Shown one piece after another: positions 1 through 7,732 of a stretch of 14,245 nt of DNA. The position numbers and the translations under genes were made by a program. The notes under the pieces are model-generated. The model ran no database searches and was not told where the DNA came from. It saw nothing but the letters and a program-made list of their open reading frames with translations. The first letter of the stretch is position 1, and each line of letters begins with the position of its first letter. The stretch is from an uncultured Lachnospiraceae bacterium (GTDB lineage: Bacteria; Bacillota; Clostridia; Lachnospirales; Lachnospiraceae), in assembly GCA_910579325.1 (NCBI GenBank), contig CAJTTU010000092.1, positions 1 through 14,245 on the forward strand, written 5' to 3'.

Positions 1-755
1 GAATACCATGTGAGGATATTTCCCACATCTCCCAAGGTCAGGCTGTCACTGATGGATTTGTCCGCAGGAAATATCAGTCGTCCGTAATCCCCAAAAGCAG
101 GATCATTGATAACATCCCATACCCTTGTATCCGCTGTGAACACTGCCTCACCACCTTCTGCCACGCCTCCGTTTTCCGTTGTCCCCGAACTTCCTGCCGT
201 CACTGCGGGATTCCCCGCCGCAATATCATCGGGATCCGAAACTTCTTTCATGTCTTCCACCATTTCTATGGTAATGCTCTCTGCATATTCCTCAAAAACG
301 GATACATCCGATGTGATTTTTCCCACCGGCACCACGGGCACCACCGTTTCCTCGCGGCTTGCTTTATAAATCAGCGCAATGGACGGTCCCGCATCCCAAT
401 AGGCCAGGGAACCCAGTTCATATTCGTATCCGGGCATCCCTTTCTCCGCAATGTGATCCGGCAGGTCAAACGCCCTTGCGAAGTCCGGAGCCGGATGCCA
501 CAGTTCCACCATAAAGGGCAGCATTTCCGCAAATCCCTGCGCCGTCGGATTATCATACAGTACGCCCTCCAGGACCGTATCTCCCGCTGTTATGCGAATG
601 GAACACATTACCGTCTGTTCCTCAATCCGGTTCGGTTCCAAATCCTGCTGCAAGCCCTCCTGCGCAGAGGATGTGTCCGTACCGGATGCAGTACACCCTG
701 CCATACCGAATGCCAATAACACGATTGTCAAGAATGTCAAAGTCTTTTTTACCAT
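1..755 (-). CDS. Cyclophilin-like lipoprotein, probably fused to an alpha/beta hydrolase (3' end missing)
   Basis: The frame is open from an ATG at 755 to the left edge (251 codons visible), so the C-terminus lies outside the window. Residues 1-21 form a lipoprotein signal (MVKK, hydrophobic core, lipobox MAGC with Cys21), so the protein should be anchored on the outer face of the membrane. About residues 49-166 resemble the small bacterial cyclophilin-like fold (SIRITAGDTV, LYDNPTAQGFAEMLP, YELGSLAYWDAG, ALIYK). A Gly/Glu/Ala-rich linker follows, then WDVINDPAFGDYGRLIFP. From memory that motif leads into secreted alpha/beta hydrolases of feruloyl/acetyl-esterase type; the hydrolase itself is not visible, so this is inference. 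An AGGGAG ribosome site lies 7 bases before the ATG, and the gene starts 36 bases after the aldo/keto reductase stop, which suggests co-transcription. The open frame, lipobox and cyclophilin-like part are well supported; the hydrolase part is tentative. Confidence 0.8.
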   Translation of the reverse strand, partial: MVKKTLTFLTIVLLAFGMAGCTASGTDTSSAQEGLQQDLEPNRIEEQTVMCSIRITAGDTVLEGVLYDNPTAQGFAEMLPFMVELWHPAPDFARAFDLPDHIAEKGMPGYEYELGSLAYWDAGPSIALIYKASREETVVPVVPVGKITSDVSVFEEYAESITIEMVEDMKEVSDPDDIAAGNPAVTAGSSGTTENGGVAEGGEAVFTADTRVWDVINDPAFGDYGRLIFPADKSISDSLTLGDVGNILTWY

Positions 756-791
756 AGCTTCTCCCTACCACATCTCGCAGTACAAATACTT

Positions 792-1796
792 TCACGAAGT
801 ATGCCCGACCCTTGTGCCGCCGAATACCTCCGACATTTCCATGGCATCAAGCTGCTTATCCAAAATCTCGATCTCTTTTTCTGTCAGCTTAATATCCGCC
901 GCCCCCGCGTTTTCCTTCAGCCGGTCTGACTTCCTGGTTCCGGGAATAGGCACCAGATACGGTTTTTTACAGAGCATCCACGCAAGGGCAATCTGCCCGG
1001 GCGTGGCATACTTTCCTTCCGCCACCGTTTTGAGCAGTTCCAGCAGCTTCCGGTTCTGCTCCACCGCTTCCGGCGTAAACTGCGGCATCACGCTCCGGTA
1101 ATCCGTACCTGCGTCAAACTTAGCCTCTTTCCCGTACCTTGCGGACAAAAAGCCATTCGCCAGCGGGGAAAATGCCACATAACCGATGTTTAGTTCCTCC
1201 AGCACAGGGAATAGCGCTTCATGCCAGCGCGCCATCATGGAATAGCGGTTCTGGACCGCCGTTACCGGGCAGACTGCATGGGCGCGGCGTATGGTTTCCT
1301 CATCCGCCTCGGAAAGTCCCCAGTGGATGATCTTTCCCTCCTGCATCAGTTCCTGCATGACGCCTGCCACTTCCTCCACCGGAACAAAGGGATCCGCCCG
1401 GTGCTGATAGTACAGGTCAATATGGTCTGTTCCCAGCCGTTTCAAGGAATTTTCTACCGAAGCACGGATAATTTCCGGCCTGGAGTCCGGCAGCAGCGGC
1501 TTATTGACCTGTCCGCTTTCCATATCAAAATAAATGCCAAATTTCGTCGCAATGACCACTTTGTCCCGATACGGTCTTAACGCCTCGCCTACCAGTTCTT
1601 CATTGTGGTGTGGATTTTCCGGTGTGCCATAGACTTCCGCCGTATCAAAGAATGTATATCCCATATCCACAGCCTCTGCGATCAGTTCTTTCATTTCTTT
1701 TTTATCTGCCGGCGCACCGTAAGCGTGGCTCATTCCCATACAGCCAAGCCCCACTGCCGATACCCTCAGCCCTTTTCCCAATGTCCTGTATTCCAT
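792..1796 (-). CDS. Aldo/keto reductase
   Basis: A 334-residue cytosolic NADPH-dependent oxidoreductase of the TIM-barrel aldo/keto reductase superfamily, which reduces aldehydes and ketones to alcohols. The catalytic tetrad is visible: Asp51 and Tyr56 (FFDTAEVYG), Lys85 (IATKFG) and His132 (LYYQHR). The family elements AVQNRYSMM and FSPLANGFLS follow, and IPGTRKSDRL near the C-terminus is the usual cofactor phosphate-binding segment. The length is normal for the YhdN/AKR11-13 type of reductase. The start has a GAGGT ribosome site a few bases upstream. It follows the second flavodoxin after a gap of about 100 bases in which I see no terminator, so it is probably in the same operon as the alcohol dehydrogenase and flavodoxins. 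A role in clearing or reducing a carbonyl compound is likely; the substrate is unknown. Confidence 0.93.
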   Translation of the reverse strand: MEYRTLGKGLRVSAVGLGCMGMSHAYGAPADKKEMKELIAEAVDMGYTFFDTAEVYGTPENPHHNEELVGEALRPYRDKVVIATKFGIYFDMESGQVNKPLLPDSRPEIIRASVENSLKRLGTDHIDLYYQHRADPFVPVEEVAGVMQELMQEGKIIHWGLSEADEETIRRAHAVCPVTAVQNRYSMMARWHEALFPVLEELNIGYVAFSPLANGFLSARYGKEAKFDAGTDYRSVMPQFTPEAVEQNRKLLELLKTVAEGKYATPGQIALAWMLCKKPYLVPIPGTRKSDRLKENAGAADIKLTEKEIEILDKQLDAMEMSEVFGGTRVGHTS

Positions 1797-1898
1797 GTTC
1801 TACCTCATTCCTGTCTTAACCGTCCGCCAGTCCAGTGCTGCTTTTATCCGGCTGATACCCTGACTCGGCAGACAATTTTCCGCCTGTTACGCAGACGC

Positions 1899-2627
1899 TC
1901 AATTCTTTATCCCCAGGCTTTCTGCCCACGCAATGACATCTTCCGCACTGCCTGCAACAGCATTTCTTGACAGCGACAAAGTGTTATCGCTCACCTCCGC
2001 CTGAGGCTGTATATCGGAAATCGTCCTGACCGTACCGGAAAAGCCGCTGCCTCCATGGGTTACAAAAGGGATAATTGTCTTTCCCGAAAAATCGTATTCC
2101 TCCAAAAAGGTATACACCGGCATTGGCAGATCTGCCCACCAGTTCGGAAACCCTAAAATGATGGTTTCGTACTGTTCAAAATTCTCCACATGATTCAAAA
2201 GCTCCGGGCGTTTCTTCTCATCCTGCTCATCCGCCGCCTGATCTACCAGCGGATCATGGTCAAGCGGATATTCTTCTACCGTCTCAATACGAAACAGATC
2301 CCCACCGACTGTCTGCTGGATTACTTTTGCCACATACTCGGTGTTGCCCATTTTTTCACTATTCCTGACCACAACACTGGCTCCGGCCACGGCGTCCACT
2401 CCGGAAATATCAACATTTTCCGGCACGGAAAAGTAGGCGATCAGGATATGGGAGCCTGTATCCTCCGATTCGGGAGGACTGGATTGAGAATCGCTTTCCG
2501 TTATTGCCGTTTCCTCCGATGGCGCAGATATAACACTTTCCACAGAATTACTTTCTTCCTTTTGCCCGCATGCGGCAAGAACAACCATTAAAACTGCCGC
2601 AAATATGACCGCAATACACCGTCTCAT
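1899..2627 (-). CDS. Lipoprotein flavodoxin with an insertion in the FMN phosphate loop
   Basis: A predicted extracytoplasmic, lipid-anchored FMN electron carrier of 242 residues. The start at 2627 is preferred over an upstream in-frame ATG at 2708 because it gives a proper signal peptide (MRRC, hydrophobic core, lipobox VLAAC, Cys20), has a GGGAGGG ribosome site, and overlaps the preceding stop as ATGA. An acidic Ser/Glu linker (21-59) precedes the flavodoxin domain. The first strand ILIAYFS (61-67) is followed by about 26 extra residues before GNTEYVA (94-100), which splits the phosphate-binding loop that is continuous in the neighbouring flavodoxin. The domain continues with TIILGFPNWWADLPMPV and GKTIIPFVTHGG, typical of the Flavodoxin_4-type family. 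Translation is probably coupled to the upstream flavodoxin, so the two may work as a pair. Partners and redox potential are unknown. Confidence 0.9.
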   Translation of the reverse strand: MRRCIAVIFAAVLMVVLAACGQKEESNSVESVISAPSEETAITESDSQSSPPESEDTGSHILIAYFSVPENVDISGVDAVAGASVVVRNSEKMGNTEYVAKVIQQTVGGDLFRIETVEEYPLDHDPLVDQAADEQDEKKRPELLNHVENFEQYETIILGFPNWWADLPMPVYTFLEEYDFSGKTIIPFVTHGGSGFSGTVRTISDIQPQAEVSDNTLSLSRNAVAGSAEDVIAWAESLGIKN

Positions 2628-3379
2628 TGTGTCCCTCCCAGGCTTTCCACCCATGTCTGCACATCCGTTTCGGAAGCACTGGACCGGAACCTCTCGCCTT
2701 CCAGCCACTCTCCTGTTCCCGCCAATTCCTCCAGCAGTTCGCCGCTTTCGCCCAAATCGGAGCTGGACGAGGTACAGAAAGGTATGACTGTTTTTCCCGT
2801 AAAATCATTTGCCTCCACAAACCCGTTCACCGGCCATGCCGCAATATGCCACCAGATGGGATAACCGATAAATACCGTGTCGTAAGATTCCCAGTCTTCC
2901 ACCGTTGTAGACACAAGTTCCACAGTCCTTTTGTCAGGCTCCGCATATTCCTGCGAAACCCGACTGTTCTTGTCCGTCCAGTCCAGATCTGCGGAACTGT
3001 ATTCCTCCACCGGCTCCAATTCAAAGAGATCAGCCCCTGTTGCCGCAGCAATATAATTTGCCACATTCTCCGTATGGCCTGTTGCGGAATAATAGACCAC
3101 CAGTGTCTTTCCTTCCCCGGATTCGGGTTCTGCATCCTGGTTCTCTGTCAAAGCCCCAGATGCGTTTTCTTCGGAAACACCCGTTTCCATGCCGGCTCCC
3201 GACGGCTGTGATGACGGCTCACCCCCTGATTGGTTCCCAGGTTCCGGAGTGCTCTCCAATGTTACATTCCCACCGGAAGGACGGGAATCAGAACTGCTGC
3301 CCCTGCTGTCCCTGCTGCCGCAGGCGGCAAGGCCAAAAACCATCAACGCGCTCATAAGTAATACCATAACTTTTTTCAT
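2624..3379 (-). CDS. Lipoprotein flavodoxin
   Basis: A 251-residue lipid-anchored flavodoxin. Residues 1-20 are a classic lipoprotein signal (MKK, core, lipobox GLAAC, Cys20), followed by a long Ser/Gly/Pro/Glu-rich spacer (21-91) that would hold the domain away from the membrane. The flavodoxin fold begins at TLVVYYSATGHTENVA. Its loop at 98-104 (SATGHTE) closely matches the canonical T/S-x-T-G-x-T FMN phosphate-binding motif. VFIGYPIWWHIAAWPV (about 169-184) and GKTVIPFCTSSSSDLG follow. An AAGGAG ribosome site lies 8 bases before the ATG. The gene starts 38 bases after the alcohol dehydrogenase stop and its TGA overlaps the next flavodoxin's ATG. Flavodoxins are normally cytosolic, so the lipoprotein signal is the notable feature. 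Family assignment is firm; the redox partner is unknown. Confidence 0.93.
   Translation of the reverse strand: MKKVMVLLMSALMVFGLAACGSRDSRGSSSDSRPSGGNVTLESTPEPGNQSGGEPSSQPSGAGMETGVSEENASGALTENQDAEPESGEGKTLVVYYSATGHTENVANYIAAATGADLFELEPVEEYSSADLDWTDKNSRVSQEYAEPDKRTVELVSTTVEDWESYDTVFIGYPIWWHIAAWPVNGFVEANDFTGKTVIPFCTSSSSDLGESGELLEELAGTGEWLEGERFRSSASETDVQTWVESLGGTQ
2633..2639 (-). promoter_or_regulatory. Ribosome binding site deciding the second flavodoxin start
   Basis: GGGAGGG lies five bases before the ATG at 2627, inside the end of the upstream flavodoxin gene. With the ATGA overlap at 2624-2627 it supports the internal start and translational coupling. Confidence 0.7.
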
Positions 3380-3417
3380 AGTGATTTCTCCTTTATATTT
3401 TTACTGGTCATTTTTAC

Positions 3418-4578
3418 CTACAAATAACATTCCCTTAAAATCTCCAGGATCTCCCCATGGCTCATCTGCCTGTAGCTGCCACAGGAATCAGCAATCTCCT
3501 TCAGGGGTGTCTCCTCCGGAAGTCCCAGTTCCTTTAGCGTTGTCGGCAGTCCGATCTCCCGGATAAAGTCCGCCAGTGCTTCCACTCCGGCACGGGCCAG
3601 TTCTTCCTCTGTCCGTCCTTCCTCCGGAATGTCCCACACACTAACCGCAAACCTCCTGAACTTCCCGATCCCGTCCCTGTAGATATGGCGGTAGTATACA
3701 GGGTGCAGCACGGCCAGCCCTTCCCCATGGCTGCAGTCGGTGTATGCCCCAAGCTGATGCTCTATGTTGTGGCACTGAAAATCCGTGCGTTTTCCCATTT
3801 TGATGATCCGGTTTTCTGCCATGCAGGCATCCCACATCAGATTGCTTCTGGCGGTATAATCCTCCGGACTGCGGATTGCCCTGCGCAGGGAGCGTATCAC
3901 ATTTTTCATCAATGCCTCCGCAATGTCGTCAGATACATTATCCTCATCCGGCGCACTGAAATAAATCTCCATGATATGGGACAGGATATCAAATCCGCCT
4001 GACACCATCTGCCGTTTCGGCACACTGTAGGTATAAACGGGATCCAGCAGTGCAAACCTGGGATTGCATTTGGGGTAATCCCGCCCTGTCTTTACTTTCC
4101 GCTCCTCATTCGTAATGACTGCCCCGCCGTTCATCTCACTGCCCGTTCCCGCCGCCGTCACCACCACGCCTACGGGGAGAGGGTCAAAATCCATGATACC
4201 CGGCCTTTCAAAAAAATCCGCCCAGATGTCCCCGTCATAGGCTGCCGCCATGGATACCGCCTTGCAACAGTCTATCACACTGCCGCCACCCACTCCGAGG
4301 ATCAGGTCTGCCTTATTTTCCCTTGCCAGTCTCGCTCCCTCCAACACCTTCGCATAAGTGGGGTTGGACATGATCCCCGAAAATTCCGTTACATTCTTTC
4401 CGGCTTTCCGCAGGCTCTCCATGATCTCGTCATAGATCCCGTTTTTATGGATGGAACCGCCGCCGTATGCAAAGAGGACATTGGGACCGTAATGCTTTGT
4501 GAGACAGGAAAGATACTCTTTTACACAGCCTTTCCCAAAATATGTTTTTGTACCGTTTTCAAAAATAAAGTTGTTCAT
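3418..4578 (-). CDS. Iron-containing alcohol dehydrogenase (YqhD/BdhA-like)
   Basis: A 386-residue cytosolic group III metal-dependent alcohol dehydrogenase that interconverts aldehydes or ketones and alcohols with NAD(P)H. The N-terminus has the family's FENGTKTYFGKG. The nucleotide-binding GVGGGSVID is at 95-103 and TAAGTGSEMNGGAVIT at 141-156. The metal ligands are Asp197 and His201 (GFDILSHIMEIYF), His270 and His284, with the 14-residue spacing between the last two matching YqhD-type enzymes. Length and motif order are normal and nothing is broken. An AGGAAGG ribosome site precedes the ATG. The gene is the first after the terminator behind the LysR gene, and the two flavodoxins and an aldo/keto reductase follow it. 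Pairing of this type of dehydrogenase with an aldo/keto reductase recalls the E. coli yqhD-dkgA aldehyde-response pair, though the regulator there is AraC-type. The exact substrate is not predictable. Confidence 0.95.
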   Translation of the reverse strand: MNNFIFENGTKTYFGKGCVKEYLSCLTKHYGPNVLFAYGGGSIHKNGIYDEIMESLRKAGKNVTEFSGIMSNPTYAKVLEGARLARENKADLILGVGGGSVIDCCKAVSMAAAYDGDIWADFFERPGIMDFDPLPVGVVVTAAGTGSEMNGGAVITNEERKVKTGRDYPKCNPRFALLDPVYTYSVPKRQMVSGGFDILSHIMEIYFSAPDEDNVSDDIAEALMKNVIRSLRRAIRSPEDYTARSNLMWDACMAENRIIKMGKRTDFQCHNIEHQLGAYTDCSHGEGLAVLHPVYYRHIYRDGIGKFRRFAVSVWDIPEEGRTEEELARAGVEALADFIREIGLPTTLKELGLPEETPLKEIADSCGSYRQMSHGEILEILRECYL

Positions 4579-4631
4579 TCTTCTGCCTTCCTGTGCGTTT
4601 TAATATTGACATTACCTGCCCTGCTATAAAA

Positions 4632-4637
4632 AGTATA
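4632..4637 (-). promoter_or_regulatory. Possible -10 element for the alcohol dehydrogenase operon
   Basis: TATACT, read on the minus strand, matches the -10 consensus at five of six positions and lies just past the terminator hairpin, about 55 bases before the dehydrogenase ATG. No good -35 is seen: the expected place lies in the terminator stem. An activator-dependent promoter with a weak -35 would fit a LysR-controlled operon, but this is only suggestive. Confidence 0.25.
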
Positions 4638-4640
4638 AAG

Positions 4641-4665
4641 AAAAAGAGACCTCCAAAGAAGTCTC
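4641..4665 (-). terminator. Rho-independent terminator after the LysR gene
   Basis: On the minus strand GAGACTTC pairs with GGAGGTCTC (8 bp including one G-U pair) around a four-base loop at 4646-4665, followed at once by TTTTT and then CTTT. It begins about 36 bases after the LysR stop, and the T run exists only for minus-strand transcription. It probably ends the upstream operon and separates it from the dehydrogenase operon. Confidence 0.8.
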
Positions 4666-4700
4666 CATTTGTTCATCAGTTTATACCCTTGGGTTATATC

Positions 4701-5588
4701 TCACACTATGGACTGCAGTGCCTCCAGAAACCGCTTTACAGTTTCCGATGGTGTGGGAGAATGCAGCAATCCATAGGGAATGGCATGTTCCCATTCTATG
4801 GGGATGATCTTCAACAGCGGATGGACATTCGCCCACTCCCGGACGGCAATCATCATATCATTGGTATTCTCACAGCGGTTAAATACCTCCACATTATAAA
4901 AGTCAAAGTCCACAATATGGATCTGGCTGTGGTGCTGCCAGATGTCATCCCGGAGCCGGTCAATATAATGGCTCCAGTCCCGGCGTATCATCATCAGATT
5001 CTCCCCATACAGATCGCTGACCTGCAGGACGCTCTTTTCCGCCAGCGGATGGTGTATGGACACCGCACAACATAAAGGAGAGCGGGATATTTCAAAGCCT
5101 GCGCAGTTTCGCACATCCAACAGCGTATCGTCAAAGATTCCGGCCACCACATCAATGTTCTGCCCCAGGTTCTTCAATATCTCCCTTGCATTTTCAGGAG
5201 TATTTTCAAAGGGTACAAGCTGAAACTTGATTTCCGGACACTGCTTATGTATTTCCGGCCACAATTCCACCAATATCTGGGCAGGCGTCATGGGAGAAGT
5301 CCCGATCCGGATCACGGGATCCCCCTCCTGCATGGCATTCCTTGCCCGTGTCACGGAATCCCTGCAATACTGAATGATGTATCTTGCATCCTGATACAGC
5401 GACTTCCCTGCGGCTGTCAGTTTCAGGCCCCGATGCGTCCTCTCAAACAGCTTCATATCCAGGCTTTCCTCCAGCAGATTGATCTGCTTGATCACTGCGG
5501 TAGGCGTAATATAAGCTTCCTCCGCCGCTTTGTTAAAACTGCCTGCATCAGCTACCCGCAGAAAAGTTTCCAACTGTGGATTATACAT
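4701..5588 (-). CDS. LysR-family transcriptional regulator
   Basis: A 295-residue DNA-binding regulator of normal family length. The N-terminal winged helix-turn-helix spans about residues 1-62: LETFLRVADAGSFNKAAE, the recognition helix region YITPTAVIKQINLLEESL, then LFERTHRGLKLTAAGK, all hallmark LysR segments. Residues from about 90 onward form the two-lobed effector-binding domain (VIRIGTSPMTPAQI at the start of lobe 1). A strong AAAGGAGG site precedes the ATG. The gene is the last in the upstream operon, 42 bases after the permease, and lies tandem to, not divergent from, the alcohol dehydrogenase operon. It most likely responds to a small molecule handled by the locus and controls one or both operons (inference). 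I could not identify a convincing T-N11-A binding box. The effector is unknown. Confidence 0.95.
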   Translation of the reverse strand: MYNPQLETFLRVADAGSFNKAAEEAYITPTAVIKQINLLEESLDMKLFERTHRGLKLTAAGKSLYQDARYIIQYCRDSVTRARNAMQEGDPVIRIGTSPMTPAQILVELWPEIHKQCPEIKFQLVPFENTPENAREILKNLGQNIDVVAGIFDDTLLDVRNCAGFEISRSPLCCAVSIHHPLAEKSVLQVSDLYGENLMMIRRDWSHYIDRLRDDIWQHHSQIHIVDFDFYNVEVFNRCENTNDMMIAVREWANVHPLLKIIPIEWEHAIPYGLLHSPTPSETVKRFLEALQSIV

Positions 5589-5630
5589 ACCCTGCCGCCT
5601 CCTTTCCTCTGCCCTTTTCCCATGTAAAGC

Positions 5631-6530
5631 TTAGACCAACAGGTTTACTGCCATTCCTGTCACGAATGCAAATATCATAACATATATCAGGTAAATTGCA
5701 AAGTTCCTGATTCCCAACACAATTTTCAGCGCCCCAAGGTTGGTGATCTTCGTGGCCGGCCCTGTTATCATAAATGCCGCTGCACTTCCCATACTCATCC
5801 CGTCCATCAGCCACGCCTGCAAAAGCGGAATCGTTCCGCCGCCACAGGCATACAGGGGTACACCAATCGTTGCCGCCATCAGCACCCCAAATGCCTCATT
5901 TCCACCGAATACTGCCGTCATAGTCTCCGCAGGCACATACCTCTGAAAGAGCGCTGAAAGCAGCACTCCAAGCAGGAAATACAAACCTGTTGCCTTAATA
6001 TTCCTGCCAAGGTTTTTCAGGAACCGCAGCAGGATATTGGGATCTGTGTCCCGGCTCTTAGGGTCTTCAAACGCCTCAAACCGAAAAAATTCCTTCCTAT
6101 GCAGAAACCGCACCAGCAGTCCGGCCGTAATACCGCACAGGAAACAGGACACAATCCTTACCGCCAGAGCCGCAGGCCCCAACGCCGCACTGTAAATGAT
6201 CAGCTGCGGGTTTAACAGAACCGAACTCATCATGAAGGCGGCAAGCCAGTCATCCGAAATGCCGTAGCGGGAAAAACTGGCCGCAAGGGGAATTGTCCCA
6301 TACATGCACAGGGGAGAGGCAATGCCCAAAGCGCTGGCAGGGATTACCCCGAACGCCCCCAGCTTTTTACCGCTCAGGGAACAAACAGCATTGTGGATCT
6401 TTTCCTTTGCAAATACAGAAACCGCAGACCCCAGCACCATTCCCAATACCCAGTATGGGAAAATCTGCCGTAGCTGCACATCAAAATAATACCATATATA
6501 AACAAACTCCCTGTGCAATACCTGCGTCAT
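5631..6530 (-). CDS. ArsP_1/DUF318-family permease
   Basis: A 299-residue polytopic membrane protein of the permease family that includes ArsP (organoarsenical efflux) and related metal or unknown-substrate exporters. It has two similar halves, each with a signature: GIASPLCMYGTIPLAASF (69-86, Cys75) and GVPLYACGGGTIPLLQAW (223-240, Cys229). LLNPQLI (105-111) and ITGPATKITNLG (255-266) are the companion helices. The halves are joined by a charged cytoplasmic loop at about 143-170. Repeated P-L-x(1-2)-C and G-T-I-P-L motifs fit an inverted-repeat transporter. A GGAGG site lies just before the ATG, 27 bases after the DUF362 gene stop. Possible roles include efflux of a thiol-reactive compound or metalloid, or export of a product of the locus. 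Family assignment is fairly secure; the substrate is not. Confidence 0.88.
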   Translation of the reverse strand: MTQVLHREFVYIWYYFDVQLRQIFPYWVLGMVLGSAVSVFAKEKIHNAVCSLSGKKLGAFGVIPASALGIASPLCMYGTIPLAASFSRYGISDDWLAAFMMSSVLLNPQLIIYSAALGPAALAVRIVSCFLCGITAGLLVRFLHRKEFFRFEAFEDPKSRDTDPNILLRFLKNLGRNIKATGLYFLLGVLLSALFQRYVPAETMTAVFGGNEAFGVLMAATIGVPLYACGGGTIPLLQAWLMDGMSMGSAAAFMITGPATKITNLGALKIVLGIRNFAIYLIYVMIFAFVTGMAVNLLV

Positions 6531-6557
6531 CTGTACTCCTCCATGAATCTCTTCACA

Positions 6558-7715
6558 CTAATCTATGGAAATCAACTGGTAGCTGCGGCTGCCAAGCCCG
6601 ATTTCCTCGCCATGCACCAGCACATTAAAGGCATTCCTGCTTTCCATGCGCTGTCTCAGCGAGGCACTGTCATCACCGGATGCATAAATCAGATCCACAC
6701 AGGCCTGATCCAGCGCCACGGGATCCGTAGACGCCAGTATCCCAATATCGTGCATATCCGGCTCCGAAGGATGTCCGTCACAGTCACAGTCTATGCTCAG
6801 GCGATTCATCACGCTGATATAGAGGATATTGCCATCCAGCGCATCCACAACCGACAGCCCTGCCTCCGCCATACTCTCTGTAAAGGTGTCCTGATCCCCT
6901 CCCCATGGGCTGGTATTGCTGGCCCCTCCGGTATGGATCAGACATTTTCCCTCCGTGGATCCCAGACCGATAGAAATATTCTTGATGGCGCCGCCAAAGC
7001 CCGCCATTGCATGCCCCTTGAAATGCGACAGGACAAGATAACCGTCATACTCGTCAAAATGTGCGCCTACCAGATTCTCACTCAGATGCGTCCCCCCATT
7101 GACAGTCAGGCTCATGGAGCCATCTTCATCCAAAACCACAAAATCCGCAATGCCGGTAAAGCCATGATCCTCCGCCACCTGGTAATGCATGGCAGTGCTG
7201 GAACGCTGTCCCCCATATGCCGTATTGCACTCCACAATGGTTCCGTCCACCAGCTGTACCAGATCCGCGATCAGTTCCGGATCCAGATAATTACTGGCCG
7301 GAGGCTCTCCAGTGGAAAGCTTGACCGCAATATTCTCCCCCTGCAGTCCGTCTCCCAGCATCTCATAGATCGCAGTCATTGCCTCCGGACTGATGTCGGA
7401 GGTATAATACACCACCGATTCCGCTCCGGCATCCCTATGCTCCAGCGCTGACAGTTCGATTACCTCCCCGCCGTTGGTTGAAATGCTTTCCCCGGGAACG
7501 GCGGCTTCGCTTTCCGGAGTGCTGCCGGTCTGGCTGCTTTCCCCCGTTGTCTCCTCGTTTTCCACGCCGGAATTTTCCACAGACGCCTGTGGCGTCTGGG
7601 AAACATTACTTCCACTGCTTCCGCCCGTACTGCCGCTCCCCCCATCTGTGCCGCCGCAGGCAGCCAGACTGAGCGCCATACAAAATGCCAAAATACATCC
7701 CAGCCTCTTTTTCAT
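6558..7715 (-). CDS. DUF362-domain lipoprotein without ferredoxin clusters
   Basis: A 385-residue predicted lipoprotein (MKKR, core, lipobox SLAAC, Cys20). A Gly/Ser/Glu spacer follows (21-80), then a DUF362 domain from about 98 to the end. The family hallmark is HFKGHAMAGFGGAIKN (231-246), with ISIGLGSTEGK after it. Many DUF362 proteins carry two 4Fe-4S ferredoxin motifs after this point; here only a short Gly/Ser-rich stretch (259-275) is found. A compact Cys pair, CDCDGHP (310-316), and ILASTDPVALDQACVDLI near the C-terminus complete the domain. DUF362 has no established general function; its association with Fe-S and redox proteins is known. An AGGAGG site precedes the ATG, 17 bases after the DUF4405 stop. 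An extracytoplasmic redox-linked role is an inference from location and neighbours. Confidence 0.9.
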   Translation of the reverse strand: MKKRLGCILAFCMALSLAACGGTDGGSGSTGGSSGSNVSQTPQASVENSGVENEETTGESSQTGSTPESEAAVPGESISTNGGEVIELSALEHRDAGAESVVYYTSDISPEAMTAIYEMLGDGLQGENIAVKLSTGEPPASNYLDPELIADLVQLVDGTIVECNTAYGGQRSSTAMHYQVAEDHGFTGIADFVVLDEDGSMSLTVNGGTHLSENLVGAHFDEYDGYLVLSHFKGHAMAGFGGAIKNISIGLGSTEGKCLIHTGGASNTSPWGGDQDTFTESMAEAGLSVVDALDGNILYISVMNRLSIDCDCDGHPSEPDMHDIGILASTDPVALDQACVDLIYASGDDSASLRQRMESRNAFNVLVHGEEIGLGSRSYQLISID

Positions 7716-7732
7716 CTTAATCCCTCCTACTA

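Noticed and set aside
1797..1898. Terminator or promoter between the second flavodoxin and the aldo/keto reductase
   Set aside because: I find no stable hairpin with a T run and no good paired promoter elements in these 102 bases.
2628..2708. Longer start for the second flavodoxin at 2708
   Set aside because: It would add 27 residues with no signal character and overlap the upstream gene extensively; the ATG at 2627 has a ribosome site and a lipoprotein signal.
6513..7451. Plus-strand open frame of 312 codons opposite the DUF362 gene
   Set aside because: It is antisense to a gene with clear family motifs; its translation is rich in His/Arg/Ile with no recognisable domain or signal, as expected for an antisense shadow.
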